Positions 25,274 through 33,549 of a stretch of DNA of 64,000 nucleotides are shown here, piece by piece. The stretch is from positions 2,666,001 to 2,730,000 of the forward strand of contig CAVZII010000005.1 of the NCBI GenBank assembly GCA_963775275.1, written 5' to 3'. The notes beneath the pieces are model-generated. The model searched no databases, had not been told where the DNA came from, and was given only the letters and a program-made list of their open reading frames with translations. Source of the DNA: JANWHQ01 sp963775275 (GTDB lineage: Bacteria > Pseudomonadota > Alphaproteobacteria > Caulobacterales > Caulobacteraceae). The translations under genes were made by a program, and so were the position numbers. Numbering within the stretch: the stretch's first letter is position 1; every line of letters starts with the position of its first letter.

Positions 25274-25591
25274 GGCCTTATCCTCCCCCGCTCGCGGTGG
25301 AGGGGGCGTTCGGGCCCGTCGAGCGCGTCGGGATCAGTTGGAGCAAGCGGTCACCGTCGTGGCCGGGCTCGTCCTGAGGAAGACGGAACAGCTCCGCGGC
25401 GGCGGAGCCGCCGGCAAAGGGAACGCGGAGGACGCAGAGGAGAGCAGAGGACGCAGAGATGCGCCGCCCCTCTGCGTCCTCCGCGCCTTCTCTGCGATCT
25501 CTGCGTTGAATCCTGTTTGGCCTTCGGCCCGGAGCGCGGGCTCGGCCGGGAATGACGGTCGAAGACGTGAGCCGTTCCGATCCGGACGCGC
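25274..25591. repeat. Nested repeats between the monooxygenase-like gene and apaG
   Basis: Three layers. At 25278-25300 is a CCTCCCCCGCTCGCGG/GAGGGGG hairpin. At 25352-25373 is CCGTCGTGGCCGGGCTC and at 25530-25559 GGGCTCGGCCGGGAATGACGG, the two halves of a cloverleaf-type element. Between them lies an inverted repeat with arms 25422-25458 (ACGCGGAGGACGCAGAG) and 25471-25508 (CTCTGCGTCCTCCGCG). One repeat appears to have inserted into another. No gene is visible. Confidence 0.7.
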
Positions 25592-26026
25592 CTAATGCGC
25601 CGTCCGGGATGCGCCGGGCAGGTGCAGCGAGAACTCCGGGATCGTCACGTCGAAGGCTTCGCCCTCGGGCGTGTTCATGTGATAGCTGCCGCGCATCGTG
25701 CCCGACGACGTCGTCAGGGGGCAGCCCGAGGTATAGCGGTAGGCCTCGCCGGCCTTCAGCTCGGGCTGCTCGCCCACCACGCCCAGGCCCTGCACCTCCT
25801 GCATCCGGTTCATCGCATCGGTGATGATCCAGTGCCGCGAGATCAGCTGCACCGTCGTCTTGCCGTGGTTCTCGATCTCCACGGTGTAGGACCAGAAGTA
25901 GCTGCGCTCGTCCGGGTCGGATTGCTCCGCCTCATAGGCAGCCGCCACGCGCACCAGGATGTCGCCGGTGCGGGCCTCGTAGACCGGGGCGTCGCGCGAG
26001 CTGGAGCGTCGCGAGATCCGCCTCAC
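25592..26026 (-). CDS. apaG: ApaG domain protein
   Basis: A 144-residue protein with the ApaG beta-sandwich signatures SYFWSYTVEIENHG near residue 43, LISRHWIITDA near 61, EVQGLGVVGEQPEL near 77 and the end motif GSYHMNTPEGEAFDVTIPEFSL. Annotated in enterobacteria as linked to Co2+/Mg2+ resistance; the molecular role is unclear. GTG start at 26026, seven bases after the metZ stop, so it is cotranscribed with metZ. Confidence 0.93.
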   Translation of the reverse strand: MRRISRRSSSRDAPVYEARTGDILVRVAAAYEAEQSDPDERSYFWSYTVEIENHGKTTVQLISRHWIITDAMNRMQEVQGLGVVGEQPELKAGEAYRYTSGCPLTTSSGTMRGSYHMNTPEGEAFDVTIPEFSLHLPGASRTAH

Positions 26027-26033
26027 GGCCGCC

Positions 26034-27218
26034 TCACGCCTTGTCCAGGGCCCGCGAGAGGTCCCGGGCCAGATCCTCGTGGGCTTCCAGCCCCACCGAC
26101 AGCCGCACCCAGCCTTCTGTCAGGCCGAGCGCCTGGCGCTCCTCTTCCGAAAGCGCCCGGTGGGTCGTGGTCGGCGGGTGCGTGGCCAGCGACTTGGCGT
26201 CGCCGAGGTTGTTCGAGATCTCGACGATCTCCAGCGCATTCAGGAAGTTGAACGCCGCCCGCTTGGAGCCGAGGTCGATCGCCACCACCGTGCCGCCGCC
26301 CGACATCTGCCGCCTGGCCAACTCGTGTTGCGGGTGGCTTGGGTGGAACGGATAAAGGAAGGTCCTGCAGGCCTTGTGCGCCTCGAAGACCTCGCACAGC
26401 TTCATCGCCGTGTCGGCCTGGCGCCGCACGCGCAGGTCCAGCGTCTCCAGCCCCTTCAGCATCACCCAGGCGTTGAACGCCGACATCGAGGGGCCGGTGT
26501 GGCGCATCGGGTCGCGGTAGGCCTCTTCCAGCAGGGCGCTCGCCCCCAGGATCGCCCCGCCCAGGAGCCGGCCCTGGCCGTCGATGTGCTTGGTGGTGGA
26601 ATAGACCACCACGTCCGCCCCGAGCTCGAGCGGCTTCTGGAAGACGGGCGTGGCGAAGACGTTGTCGATCACCACCTTGGCGCCGGCGGCGTGCGCGATC
26701 TCGCAGACCGCCTTGACGTCCGCCAGCTCGAGCAGCGGGTTGGCCGGGCTCTCCAGGAACACCGCCTTCGTGTTCGGCCGCATCGCTGCGCGCCAGGCCT
26801 CCAGGTCGCGGCCGTCCACCAGCGAGGTCTCGACCCCGAACCTCGGCAGCCAGTTGGCGAGGATCCACCGGCACGAGCCGAACAGGGCCCGGCCCGCCAC
26901 GACGTGGTCGCCGGCCTTGACCAGGCCCATCAGCGCCATGGCCACCGCCGCCATGCCCGTGGCGGTGGTGCGGCAGAGCTCCGCGCCCTCCACCAGCGCC
27001 AGGCGGTCCTCGAACATCTTGTTCGTGGGGTTGGCGTAGCGCGAATAGATGTAGCCCTCGGCCTCGCCCTTGAACCGGGCCTCGGCCGACTTGGCGTTGT
27101 CGTAGATGTAGCCCTGGGTCATGAACAGGGCTTCGGACGTCTCGCCGTGGGCCGAGCGCACGATCCCGCCGCGCGCGAGCTGGGTGTCCAGCTTCCAGGA
27201 TTTCGGGTCTTCCGCCAC
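26034..27218 (-). CDS. metZ: O-succinylhomoserine sulfhydrylase
   Basis: A PLP enzyme of methionine synthesis that makes homocysteine from O-succinylhomoserine and sulfide. The 394-residue protein has Cys/Met-metabolism motifs: YIYSRYANPTNKMFEDRLA, ELCRTTATGMAAV, VIDNVFATP (PLP aspartate) and YSTTKHIDGQGR (Schiff-base lysine near 204). GTG 27218 is chosen because AAGGAGG lies five bases upstream; ATG 27242 is the alternative. MetZ versus other gamma-family enzymes is judged from the GQGRLLGGA and HPPTTTH wording. Operon with apaG. Confidence 0.92.
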   Translation of the reverse strand: MAEDPKSWKLDTQLARGGIVRSAHGETSEALFMTQGYIYDNAKSAEARFKGEAEGYIYSRYANPTNKMFEDRLALVEGAELCRTTATGMAAVAMALMGLVKAGDHVVAGRALFGSCRWILANWLPRFGVETSLVDGRDLEAWRAAMRPNTKAVFLESPANPLLELADVKAVCEIAHAAGAKVVIDNVFATPVFQKPLELGADVVVYSTTKHIDGQGRLLGGAILGASALLEEAYRDPMRHTGPSMSAFNAWVMLKGLETLDLRVRRQADTAMKLCEVFEAHKACRTFLYPFHPSHPQHELARRQMSGGGTVVAIDLGSKRAAFNFLNALEIVEISNNLGDAKSLATHPPTTTHRALSEEERQALGLTEGWVRLSVGLEAHEDLARDLSRALDKA

Positions 27219-27335
27219 AGGCGCCTCCTTCGGGGGCCGCATCAATAGGACCGGGTCCCGGGAGGTCAAGCGCGGCGGGTCTTGCGCCCAGGGCCGCGCC
27301 TGCCTTAGCTGGCGCGCCAACTTCCGGGGGAACCC

Positions 27336-27973
27336 ATGATCGTCTTCGGTCCGTCGCTGTCGCCCTATGTGCGCAAGGTCCTCGTGTTCGCCGCCGAGAA
27401 GGGGATCGAGGTGGAGAGCCGCCCCGGCCTCGGCGGGCCGCCCGACGCCGACTTTCAGGCCGCCAGCCCCTTCGGCAAGATCCCGGCGCTCAAGCACGGC
27501 GACCTCTCGATCTCCGACTCCAGCGTGATCTGCGCCTACATGGAGAAGGTGCATCCCGACGCCCTCGCTGATCCCCGGCCGATCCCAAGGCCCATGCGCG
27601 GACCTTGTGGTTCGAGGAGTTCGCCGACGACCTCCTCGGCGGGGCGGTGGTGACCATGTTCTTCAACCGCGCCATGGCCCGCCGCTTCGGCCGCGAGCCC
27701 GACCTCGCCGCCGCCGACAAGGCCGAGGCCGAGCGCCTGCCGCGCGCGCTCGACTACCTCGAGGCCCAGATCCCGGCCTCGGGCTTCCTCGTGGACGACC
27801 GCCTGACCCTGGCCGACATCGCGGTGGCCAGCTTCTTCGCCAACCTCGGCCACATCGGCGTCAAGCCGGACCCGTCCGAGCGGCCCAAGACCGCCGCCTA
27901 CGTGTCCAGCATCCTCGACCGCCCGGCCTTCCAGGCCCTGCTCGAAACCGAACGCGCGTTCATGGCGACGTAG
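27336..27973 (+). pseudogene. Glutathione S-transferase family protein, frameshifted
   Basis: The N-terminal thioredoxin-like domain (SPYVRKVLVFAAEKGIEVE, SPFGKIPALKHGDLSISDS) is in one frame to about 27560. The helical C-terminal domain (LWFEEFADDLLGGAVV, PASGFLVDDRLTLADIAVAS) is in another and ends at TAG 27971-27973. Two extra bases between about 27562 and 27585 account for this: removing them gives PLIPADPKAHARTLWFEEF. Probably a sequencing error in GC runs. Cytoplasmic; substrate unknown. It is divergent from metZ. Confidence 0.85.
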
Positions 27974-27994
27974 AAGCAATCTGGCGGCTCAGTA

Positions 27995-28414
27995 TTGAAC
28001 CACGAAGGACGCGAAGGACACGAAGAGCACGAAGGCCTTGCGGCTGAAGTCGAGGCCGTAGGGAGTCACGTCGTGGACTCGGGTCTCAAGGTTCATCGCG
28101 CCTTGGGGCCCGGACTCCTGGAATCCGCCTACGAGCATTGTCTTGCCCACGAGCTGAAGGCTCGTGGGCTGTCGCTGCAGCGGCAGGTCGCGCTGCCGAT
28201 CGTGTACGAAGGACTGACGCTCGATGCGGGATACCGGATCGACATGATCATCGAGGACTGTGTCTTGGTAGAGTTGAAGGCCGTGGAGGCTTTGAACCGG
28301 CTTCACACGGCCCAGGTGCTGACCTATCTGAAACTCACCAGGCTGCGCCTTGGATTTCTCATGAACTTCAATGTCGAGCTGTTCCGGCAAGGGTTGCGCC
28401 GGGTGGTGCTTTAG
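27995..28414 (+). CDS. GxxExxY protein embedded in inverted repeats
   Basis: A 139-residue protein with the family signature LGPGLLESAYEHCL (G-x-x-E-x-x-Y) near residue 35, LDAGYRIDMIIEDCVLVELKAVE near 75 (a D...E-x-K pattern as in PD-(D/E)XK nucleases) and a C-terminal HTAQVLTYLKLT. The start is TTG 27995, and the first 14 residues (NHEGREGHEEHEG) are the translated left repeat arm. Family function is unknown; a nuclease fold is an inference from the E-L-K motif. Flanking arms mark the gene and repeats as one unit. Confidence 0.85.
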   Translation: MNHEGREGHEEHEGLAAEVEAVGSHVVDSGLKVHRALGPGLLESAYEHCLAHELKARGLSLQRQVALPIVYEGLTLDAGYRIDMIIEDCVLVELKAVEALNRLHTAQVLTYLKLTRLRLGFLMNFNVELFRQGLRRVVL

Positions 28415-28450
28415 CTTCGAGTCCTTGGTGTCCTTCGCGCCTTTGTGGTT
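27998..28450. mobile_element. Putative repeat-bounded GxxExxY element
   Basis: The left arm 27998-28035 begins AACCACGAAGGACGCGAAGG; the right arm 28415-28450 is its imperfect complement, ending CCTTCGCGCCTTTGTGGTT. Each arm is a series of degenerate ACGAAGGAC units. The gene fills the space between. No transposase is present, so mobility is inferred only from the unit structure. Confidence 0.55.
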
Positions 28451-28498
28451 GATGGCGCCGCTGCCGGCCACGCCGGCGCCCGTCGCGGCCCGCCGGCC

Positions 28499-29950
28499 TC
28501 ACCGCCGGCTGATCCGGTGGCCGGTCATGTCGGCCCCCACGTCCCTTGGCAGCCGCACATAGACCAGGGCCGCCAGCGTCGAGATCACGCCCACGATGCA
28601 GAAGGGCAGGGTGAACTGGCCCGGCGTCAGGGCCGCGTCCCCGCCCAGGCGCACGGCCTGCAGCGCCAGGCTCCCCACCGTGATCCCGAGCGCGATCGAC
28701 AGCTGCAGCGTCACCGCCGTCAGCGTCGAGGCCGGGGTCACCTGCCGCTGCTCCACCTCCACGAACGAGAGGGCGTTGGAGGCGGTGAACAGGGTCGCGC
28801 GCACGAAGCCGCCGATCGCCAGGGCGGCGAACATCAGCGCCCAGGGCGTCGAGGGGCGGAAGAAGCCGGGGACCGCGCTCAGGACGCCCACCAGGGCGGC
28901 GGTCCAGACCAGGATCGTCTTGAACCCGAACATCTTCATGATCCTGGCCGCCAGGGGCCGCGAGACCAGGGCGCCGATGGCCATGGCGATCATCAGGAAG
29001 CCCGCCTGCAGCGGCGTCCAGCCCATGGCGATCTGCAGCAGCAGCGGCATCAGGAACGGCAGCGCCCCGATGCCGATGCGCACCAGGATCCCGCCGACCA
29101 CGCTGGCGCGGAAGGTTGTCAGGCGGAACAGCGTCAGGTCCAGCACCGGGCGCTCGGCGCGCCGGGAGTGGTGCAGGAAGGCCGCGCCCGAGGCGACGGC
29201 GATGGCGCCGGCGGCGGCCTGAACCGTCCAGGGGATCAGGTCGAAGCCCAGGGTCTCGGCCAGCCCCATGCTCGTGGCCATGAACAGGCCCGCCAGGACG
29301 AAGCCGATCGTGTCGAACTGGCCGGGGTGCGGCTCGCGGATCCTCGGCACGAACTTCCACACGGCCAGCATGCCCAGCAGGCACACCGGGACGTTGATGT
29401 AGAAGATCCAGGGCCAGTCCGCGACCTTCAGGATGAAGCCGGTGAGCGGCGGGCCGATGATCGGCCCCACCATCGCCGGCGTGGTCAGCAGCGCCATGGC
29501 CCGCACCAGCTGCTCGCGCGGGCTCTGGCCCACCACGATGATCCGGCCCACCGGCATCAGCATGGCCGCGCCCGCCCCCTGCAGGATGCGGAACAGCACC
29601 AGCTCCCCCAGCGAGCGCGACAGGCCGCAGAGCACCGAGCCCAGGAGGAACGTGGCCATCGAGGCGATGAAGACCCGCCGCGCGCCATAGCGGTCCGCCG
29701 CCCAGCCCGAGGCCGGGACGAGCACCGCCTGCACCAGGATGTAGCTGGTCAGGACGAGCTTAAGGTTGATCGGCTGGATCTTGAAGGCGTCGGCCAGGGT
29801 CGGCAACGCCGTGGAGAGCGCGGTCTGGTCGATGAACTGCATGAAGAGCGCGCTGCCGACCGCCAGGATCGCCAGCTGACGCCCGATGCCGGTCTCTTCC
29901 GGGGGCGGGGTCGTCGTCGCTACCGTCTCGGAGGGAGGAATCGAAGCCAC
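28499..29950 (-). CDS. MFS drug exporter, DHA2 (EmrB/QacA) family
   Basis: A 483-residue inner-membrane protein with about 14 predicted helices. The DHA2 pattern is visible: FMQFIDQTALSTALP in helix 1, WAADRYGARRVFIASM in loop 2-3, RILQGAGAAMLMP in helix 4 and GPIIGPPLTGFI in helix 5 (motif C). It uses the proton gradient to export drugs or lipophilic compounds. No membrane-fusion partner or local regulator is adjacent. GTG start at 29950. Substrate unknown. Confidence 0.92.
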   Translation of the reverse strand: MASIPPSETVATTTPPPEETGIGRQLAILAVGSALFMQFIDQTALSTALPTLADAFKIQPINLKLVLTSYILVQAVLVPASGWAADRYGARRVFIASMATFLLGSVLCGLSRSLGELVLFRILQGAGAAMLMPVGRIIVVGQSPREQLVRAMALLTTPAMVGPIIGPPLTGFILKVADWPWIFYINVPVCLLGMLAVWKFVPRIREPHPGQFDTIGFVLAGLFMATSMGLAETLGFDLIPWTVQAAAGAIAVASGAAFLHHSRRAERPVLDLTLFRLTTFRASVVGGILVRIGIGALPFLMPLLLQIAMGWTPLQAGFLMIAMAIGALVSRPLAARIMKMFGFKTILVWTAALVGVLSAVPGFFRPSTPWALMFAALAIGGFVRATLFTASNALSFVEVEQRQVTPASTLTAVTLQLSIALGITVGSLALQAVRLGGDAALTPGQFTLPFCIVGVISTLAALVYVRLPRDVGADMTGHRISRR

Positions 29951-30017
29951 CGCCTCGCAATAGCGACCGCGCGCGCCGGCGCAACCGGCATGGTCCGGCC
30001 GGACCGGTCCGGAGACC

Positions 30018-30533
30018 TCAGCCCGGTCGGCTCAGGATGAGCTCGTCGTCCAGGGTGTCGCCCACGGGGAACTGGTATTCCCCGACTTTTTCGAACCCGA
30101 ACCGGCCATAGAGCCGCTGGGCGCCCGTGTTCTGCGACCAGACCCCGATCCACAGCCGCCGGCCGGGCGCCTCCAGCCAGTCCAGCGCCGTCGTCAGGAG
30201 CCGCCGGCCGAGCCCGAGGTTCTGGGCCTCGCGCCGCACATAGAGCCGCTTGACCTCCCCGCAGTCCTCCGTGACCTCCGGGTGGGGCAGGGCGCAGGGC
30301 CCGGCGTGGACGTAGCCGATGGCGCGTCCGTCCTTCTCGGCGATCCACATCGCCTGGCCGGGCGTCATCAGGAACCGGGCGAAGGCGGCCGGCGTGTAGG
30401 TCTGCTCCAGGAAGGCCTCGAGGTCCTTCGGCGGATAGAGGTGGGCGAAGGTCTCGATGAAGGTGTCGCGCCCGAGCGCCGCCAGGGCGTCGGCGTCCGC
30501 CTCCTCGGCCCGTCGGATCACGGCGTCGCTCAT
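30018..30533 (-). CDS. GNAT family N-acetyltransferase
   Basis: A 171-residue protein covering one GNAT domain: the N-terminal strand-helix (IRRAEEADADALAALGRDTF), acetyl-CoA binding motif A in VKRLYVRREAQNLGLGRRLL (Q-N-L-G-L-G) near residues 95-112, and motif B in WSQNTGAQRLYGRFGFEKVGEY near 137. Cytoplasmic; acceptor substrate unknown. It is divergent from the deacetylase-family gene by 46 bases, so the two may share a control region. Confidence 0.9.
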   Translation of the reverse strand: MSDAVIRRAEEADADALAALGRDTFIETFAHLYPPKDLEAFLEQTYTPAAFARFLMTPGQAMWIAEKDGRAIGYVHAGPCALPHPEVTEDCGEVKRLYVRREAQNLGLGRRLLTTALDWLEAPGRRLWIGVWSQNTGAQRLYGRFGFEKVGEYQFPVGDTLDDELILSRPG

Positions 30534-30579
30534 AGCGACGCTTAGAATATGCTACGCGCCCGGGACGCAAGGAGTCGCC

Positions 30580-31494
30580 ATGGCCCTGGCCCTCTACACC
30601 CATCCCGACATGGGGCTGCACCGCCCGGGCGAGGGACATCCCGAGCGGCCGGCCAGGCTCAAGGCGGTGATCGACGCCCTGGACGACGCCTTCCCCGGCC
30701 TGGACCGGCGCGAAGCCCGGCCTGTGGCGCGCGAGGATCTGCTGCGCGTGCATCCCCTGGCCTATGTCGAAGCCGTCGAGGATGCCGCGCCCCGCGCCGA
30801 CGAGCTGGTGCGGCTCGATCCCGACACGGTCCTGTCCGCCGGCAGCCTCAGGGCCGCCGAGCTCGCCTGCGGAGCGGCCGTCCAGGCGGTCCAGGCGGTC
30901 GCGGCCGGAGAGCTCGGCCGGGCCTTCTGCGCCGTCCGTCCGCCGGGCCACCACGCCGAGCCCGCCCGCCCGATGGGCTTTTGCATCTACTCCAGCGTCG
31001 CCGTCGCCGCCCGCGCCGCCCAGGCCGCGGGCCTGGAACGGGTGGCGGTGGTCGATTTCGACGTCCACCACGGCAATGGCACTGAAGCGGTGGCCCAGTT
31101 CGCGCCGGGCCTGTTCTACGCCTCGGTCCACCAGTGGCCCTACTATCCGGGCACGGGCGAAGCCGGCCGGCGCGGCGACATCGTCAACGCGAACGTCCCG
31201 GCCATGGCGCCCCGCGAGGCCTGGCGCGCGGCCTTCGAAGGCCTGATGGCGCCGCTGCATTCCTTCGGGCCGGACCTGATCCTCGTCTCCGCCGGGTTCG
31301 ACGCCCATGCGCGCGATCCGCTCGCCCACCAGTCGCTCGAGGCCGAGGACTTCGCCTGGGCCACGCGCGCGATCCTCGAGGTCGCCCGATCGCGCGCGGG
31401 GGGAAAGGTTGTGTCTTGTCTCGAGGGCGGTTACGACCTTCAGGCGTTGGGCCTCTCGGCTGCGGCGCACGTCCGGGCGCTGCAGGAGGACTGA
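30580..31494 (+). CDS. Histone deacetylase family protein (acetoin utilisation/acetylpolyamine amidohydrolase type)
   Basis: A 304-residue zinc amidohydrolase. Motifs: GEGHPERPARLKAV at the N-terminus, RPPGHHAEPARPMGFC near 125, VVDFDVHHGNGT near 156 (Asp and His zinc ligands) and VSAGFDAHARDP near 238. Bacterial members deacetylate polyamines, acetylated proteins or similar amides. The start ATG 30580 is preceded by AAGGAG; a longer open frame from 30457 overlaps the GNAT gene and is not used. It heads a run of plus-strand genes leading to xseB. Confidence 0.93.
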   Translation: MALALYTHPDMGLHRPGEGHPERPARLKAVIDALDDAFPGLDRREARPVAREDLLRVHPLAYVEAVEDAAPRADELVRLDPDTVLSAGSLRAAELACGAAVQAVQAVAAGELGRAFCAVRPPGHHAEPARPMGFCIYSSVAVAARAAQAAGLERVAVVDFDVHHGNGTEAVAQFAPGLFYASVHQWPYYPGTGEAGRRGDIVNANVPAMAPREAWRAAFEGLMAPLHSFGPDLILVSAGFDAHARDPLAHQSLEAEDFAWATRAILEVARSRAGGKVVSCLEGGYDLQALGLSAAAHVRALQED

Positions 31495-31542
31495 CGGCCC
31501 GCCATCGCTCCAGAGGCGAGTATTCGGGGGTCTCGCCAGGAC

Positions 31543-32179
31543 ATGCCGACCGACCCGTCACCGGCCCGGATCATCGAAGCCGAGGCGCCCGTCATCGCCC
31601 AGCGCCGCCGCGCGCGCCGGCGGGATCGTCCTGGCCCGCCACGGCGAGCCGGCGTTGTCGCGAAAGATTCTGTTGTCCGCGCGCGGTTACCGCGACTGGT
31701 GGGCGCTCTACGAAGCGGGCGGCATCAAGCCCGGCCAGTCGCCGCCCGATCACCTCACGCAGGCGGCGCGCGGCGCGGCGGTGATCTTCGCCTCCACGCG
31801 CCTGCGGGCGATCCACTCGGCCGAGGCGCTCGCGTCCGGCCGCGAGTTCGACCGTCAGGACGTCTTCATCGAAGCGCCTTTGCCGCCGCCGCCGCTGCCC
31901 GACTTCATCAAGCTCTCGCCCAGGATCTGGGGCGTGGTCTCCCGCGTGTGCTGGTGGCTCGGCCATCACGCCGGCGAAGAGAGCCGCAGTCAGGCCCAGG
32001 TCCGCGCCGTCGAGGCCGCCCGCCGGCTGCATGAGCTGGCGCTGAAGGGAGAGGACGTGCTGGTGGTCGCCCACGGCTTCTTCAACACCATGATCGGAGT
32101 CGAGCTGAAGCGCCTGGGCTGGCGCTGCGTCCAGGGCCGCGGCTACCGCTACTGGTCCACGCGGTACTACCGGCGCTGA
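31543..32179 (+). pseudogene. Histidine phosphatase (phosphoglycerate mutase) family protein, frameshifted near the start
   Basis: ATG 31543 opens MPTDPSPARIIEAEAPVIAQ, but the conserved part is in the next frame: GGIVLARHGEPALSRK (the R-H-G phosphohistidine motif), AAVIFASTRLRAIHSAEAL and VLVVAHGFFNTMIG (second His), ending WSTRYYRR at 32179. One extra base within the GC-rich stretch around 31598-31615 would explain the break. Probably a sequencing error. Cytoplasmic phosphatase of unknown substrate, between the deacetylase-like gene and xseB. Confidence 0.82.
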
Positions 32180-32211
32180 TCCGGCGAAGCCGCCATGCGG
32201 GCCATCATCGT

Positions 32212-32316
32212 TGGTGTGGTTCGTGTGGTTCGTGGTTTCGATTCTGCGGTCCCGGCGGCGGCCGAGGCGTTGGCCTGAAGAACCACGAACCACGCGAACC
32301 ACTCGAACGCACCACG
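32212..32316. repeat. GGTTCGTGG inverted repeat without a gene
   Basis: The left arm 32212-32239 (GGTGTGGTTCGTGTGGTTCG) and right arm 32277-32316 (AACCACGAACCACGCGAACC) are each tandem degenerate units and are complementary to each other. The style matches the arms around the GxxExxY gene, but only about 37 bases separate them. Confidence 0.75.
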
Positions 32317-32397
32317 AGGGCCGCCAACCTGGCTATGGCGCTTCTGTCGCCGCCCCAACCGCATTGCCTCAGCCCGAGGCTGGCCTATGGTGAGGCC

Positions 32398-32652
32398 ATG
32401 AGCGACCCCGCCACCGCCCCGGAGGTCTCGGCACTCTCCTTCGAGGAGGCGCTGGCCGAGCTCGAGACCATCGTCAGCGAGCTGGAGTCCGGCCAGGCCC
32501 CGCTCGAGCGCGCCATCGCGCTCTATCAGCGCGGCGCCGAGCTGAAGGCCCACTGCGAGGGGCGGCTCGAGCAGGCGCGCCTGCGCGTCGAGAAGATCGT
32601 CATGGGTCCGGAGGGGCAGGCGCAGAGCGTGCAGGCCGCCGACTTCTCCTGA
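32398..32652 (+). CDS. xseB: Exodeoxyribonuclease VII small subunit
   Basis: An 84-residue protein with the XseB signature SFEEALAELETIVSELESGQ at residues 13-32 followed by LERAIALYQRGAELKAHCEGRLEQARLRVEKI, a two-helix coiled coil. Several small subunits pair with XseA to form exonuclease VII, which degrades single-stranded DNA. Start ATG 32398 follows GGTGAGG. It is 19 bases upstream of the polyprenyl synthase gene, as in many alphaproteobacteria. Confidence 0.95.
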   Translation: MSDPATAPEVSALSFEEALAELETIVSELESGQAPLERAIALYQRGAELKAHCEGRLEQARLRVEKIVMGPEGQAQSVQAADFS

Positions 32653-32671
32653 CCGCCGCGAGGAGGCGTCC

Positions 32672-33529
32672 TTGAAGGCCCTCACCCTGGCCGAACGGAT
32701 CTCCGAGAGCGCGGATCTGGTGACCGTCGCCCTCGACCAGCTCCTGCCCAGGGCCGACGGCCCCGAGCAGCGCCTCACCGAGGCCATGCGCTACGCCGCG
32801 CTTGGGCCCGGCCAGCGGATTCGGCCGTTCTTCGCGCTCGAGACCGCCAAGATGTTCGACCTGGAAGAGCGGCAGGTCCTGCGCGCGGCCTGCGCGCTGG
32901 AATGCGTCCACGCCTACAGCCTGGTCCACGAGGACCTGCCGTGCCTCGTCCACGACGGGGCCCGGCGCTCCCGGCCGGCCGTTCACGAGGCCTACGACAT
33001 GGCCACGGCCATCCTGGCCGGCGACGCCCTTCAGGCGCTCGCGTTCGAGATCCTCGCCCACCCGGACACCTGCGACGAGGGCTCGATCCGCGCCGAGCTG
33101 GTCCGCCGCCTCGCCGCGGCCGCCGGCGCCAGGGGCGTCTGCGGCGGCAAGATGATCGAGCTCCTCGGCCCGCGCGAAGGCGAGGGCGGCGTCGCGCGCA
33201 TGCAGCGGATGAAGACCGGCGCCTTGATCGCCTGCGCCTTCGACCTGCCCCTGACCCTCGCCCGCGCCGGCGAAGCCGAGCGCCACGCCCTGGCCGGCTT
33301 CGCCCAGGACCTGGGCATCGCCTATCAGATCACCGGCGATCTCTGCGGCGCCGAGGATGGGGCCGGCGCCGGCGGCAAGCACGGCTATGTCGGCCTGCTC
33401 GGCGAGACGGCGGCGCGCGAGCGGCTCGGCCTTCTCACCGCCCAGACCAAGGCGCACCTGGATCCCTTCGGCGAGCGCGCGGCCTATCTTCGCGACAGCG
33501 TCGACTTCGTCCTCGACGCCGGCGCCTGA
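32672..33529 (+). CDS. Polyprenyl synthetase family protein lacking intact aspartate-rich motifs
   Basis: A 285-residue IspA-like protein with TTG start 32672 and GAGGAGG seven bases upstream. The fold is recognisable: ALGPGQRIRPFFALETAKMF, HAYSLVHEDLPCL, AILAGDALQALAFEIL, MKTGALIACAFDLPL and a C-terminal YLRDSVDFVLDAG. But the first aspartate-rich motif, normally DDLPAMD, reads EDLPCLV, and the second, normally DDLLD, reads GDLCG. Both bind the magnesium needed for prenyl transfer, so catalysis is doubtful. Position xseB-(ispA)-dxs is that of farnesyl diphosphate synthase. It may be a non-catalytic partner or have a changed reaction. Confidence 0.85.
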   Translation: MKALTLAERISESADLVTVALDQLLPRADGPEQRLTEAMRYAALGPGQRIRPFFALETAKMFDLEERQVLRAACALECVHAYSLVHEDLPCLVHDGARRSRPAVHEAYDMATAILAGDALQALAFEILAHPDTCDEGSIRAELVRRLAAAAGARGVCGGKMIELLGPREGEGGVARMQRMKTGALIACAFDLPLTLARAGEAERHALAGFAQDLGIAYQITGDLCGAEDGAGAGGKHGYVGLLGETAARERLGLLTAQTKAHLDPFGERAAYLRDSVDFVLDAGA

Positions 33530-33549
33530 CCGTAGAGCTCGCTCTGGCC

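Noticed and set aside
26034..27248. Long open frames on the strand opposite metZ and similar long antisense frames elsewhere
   Set aside because: High GC leaves few stops on any strand. These frames lack family motifs and overlap well-supported genes.
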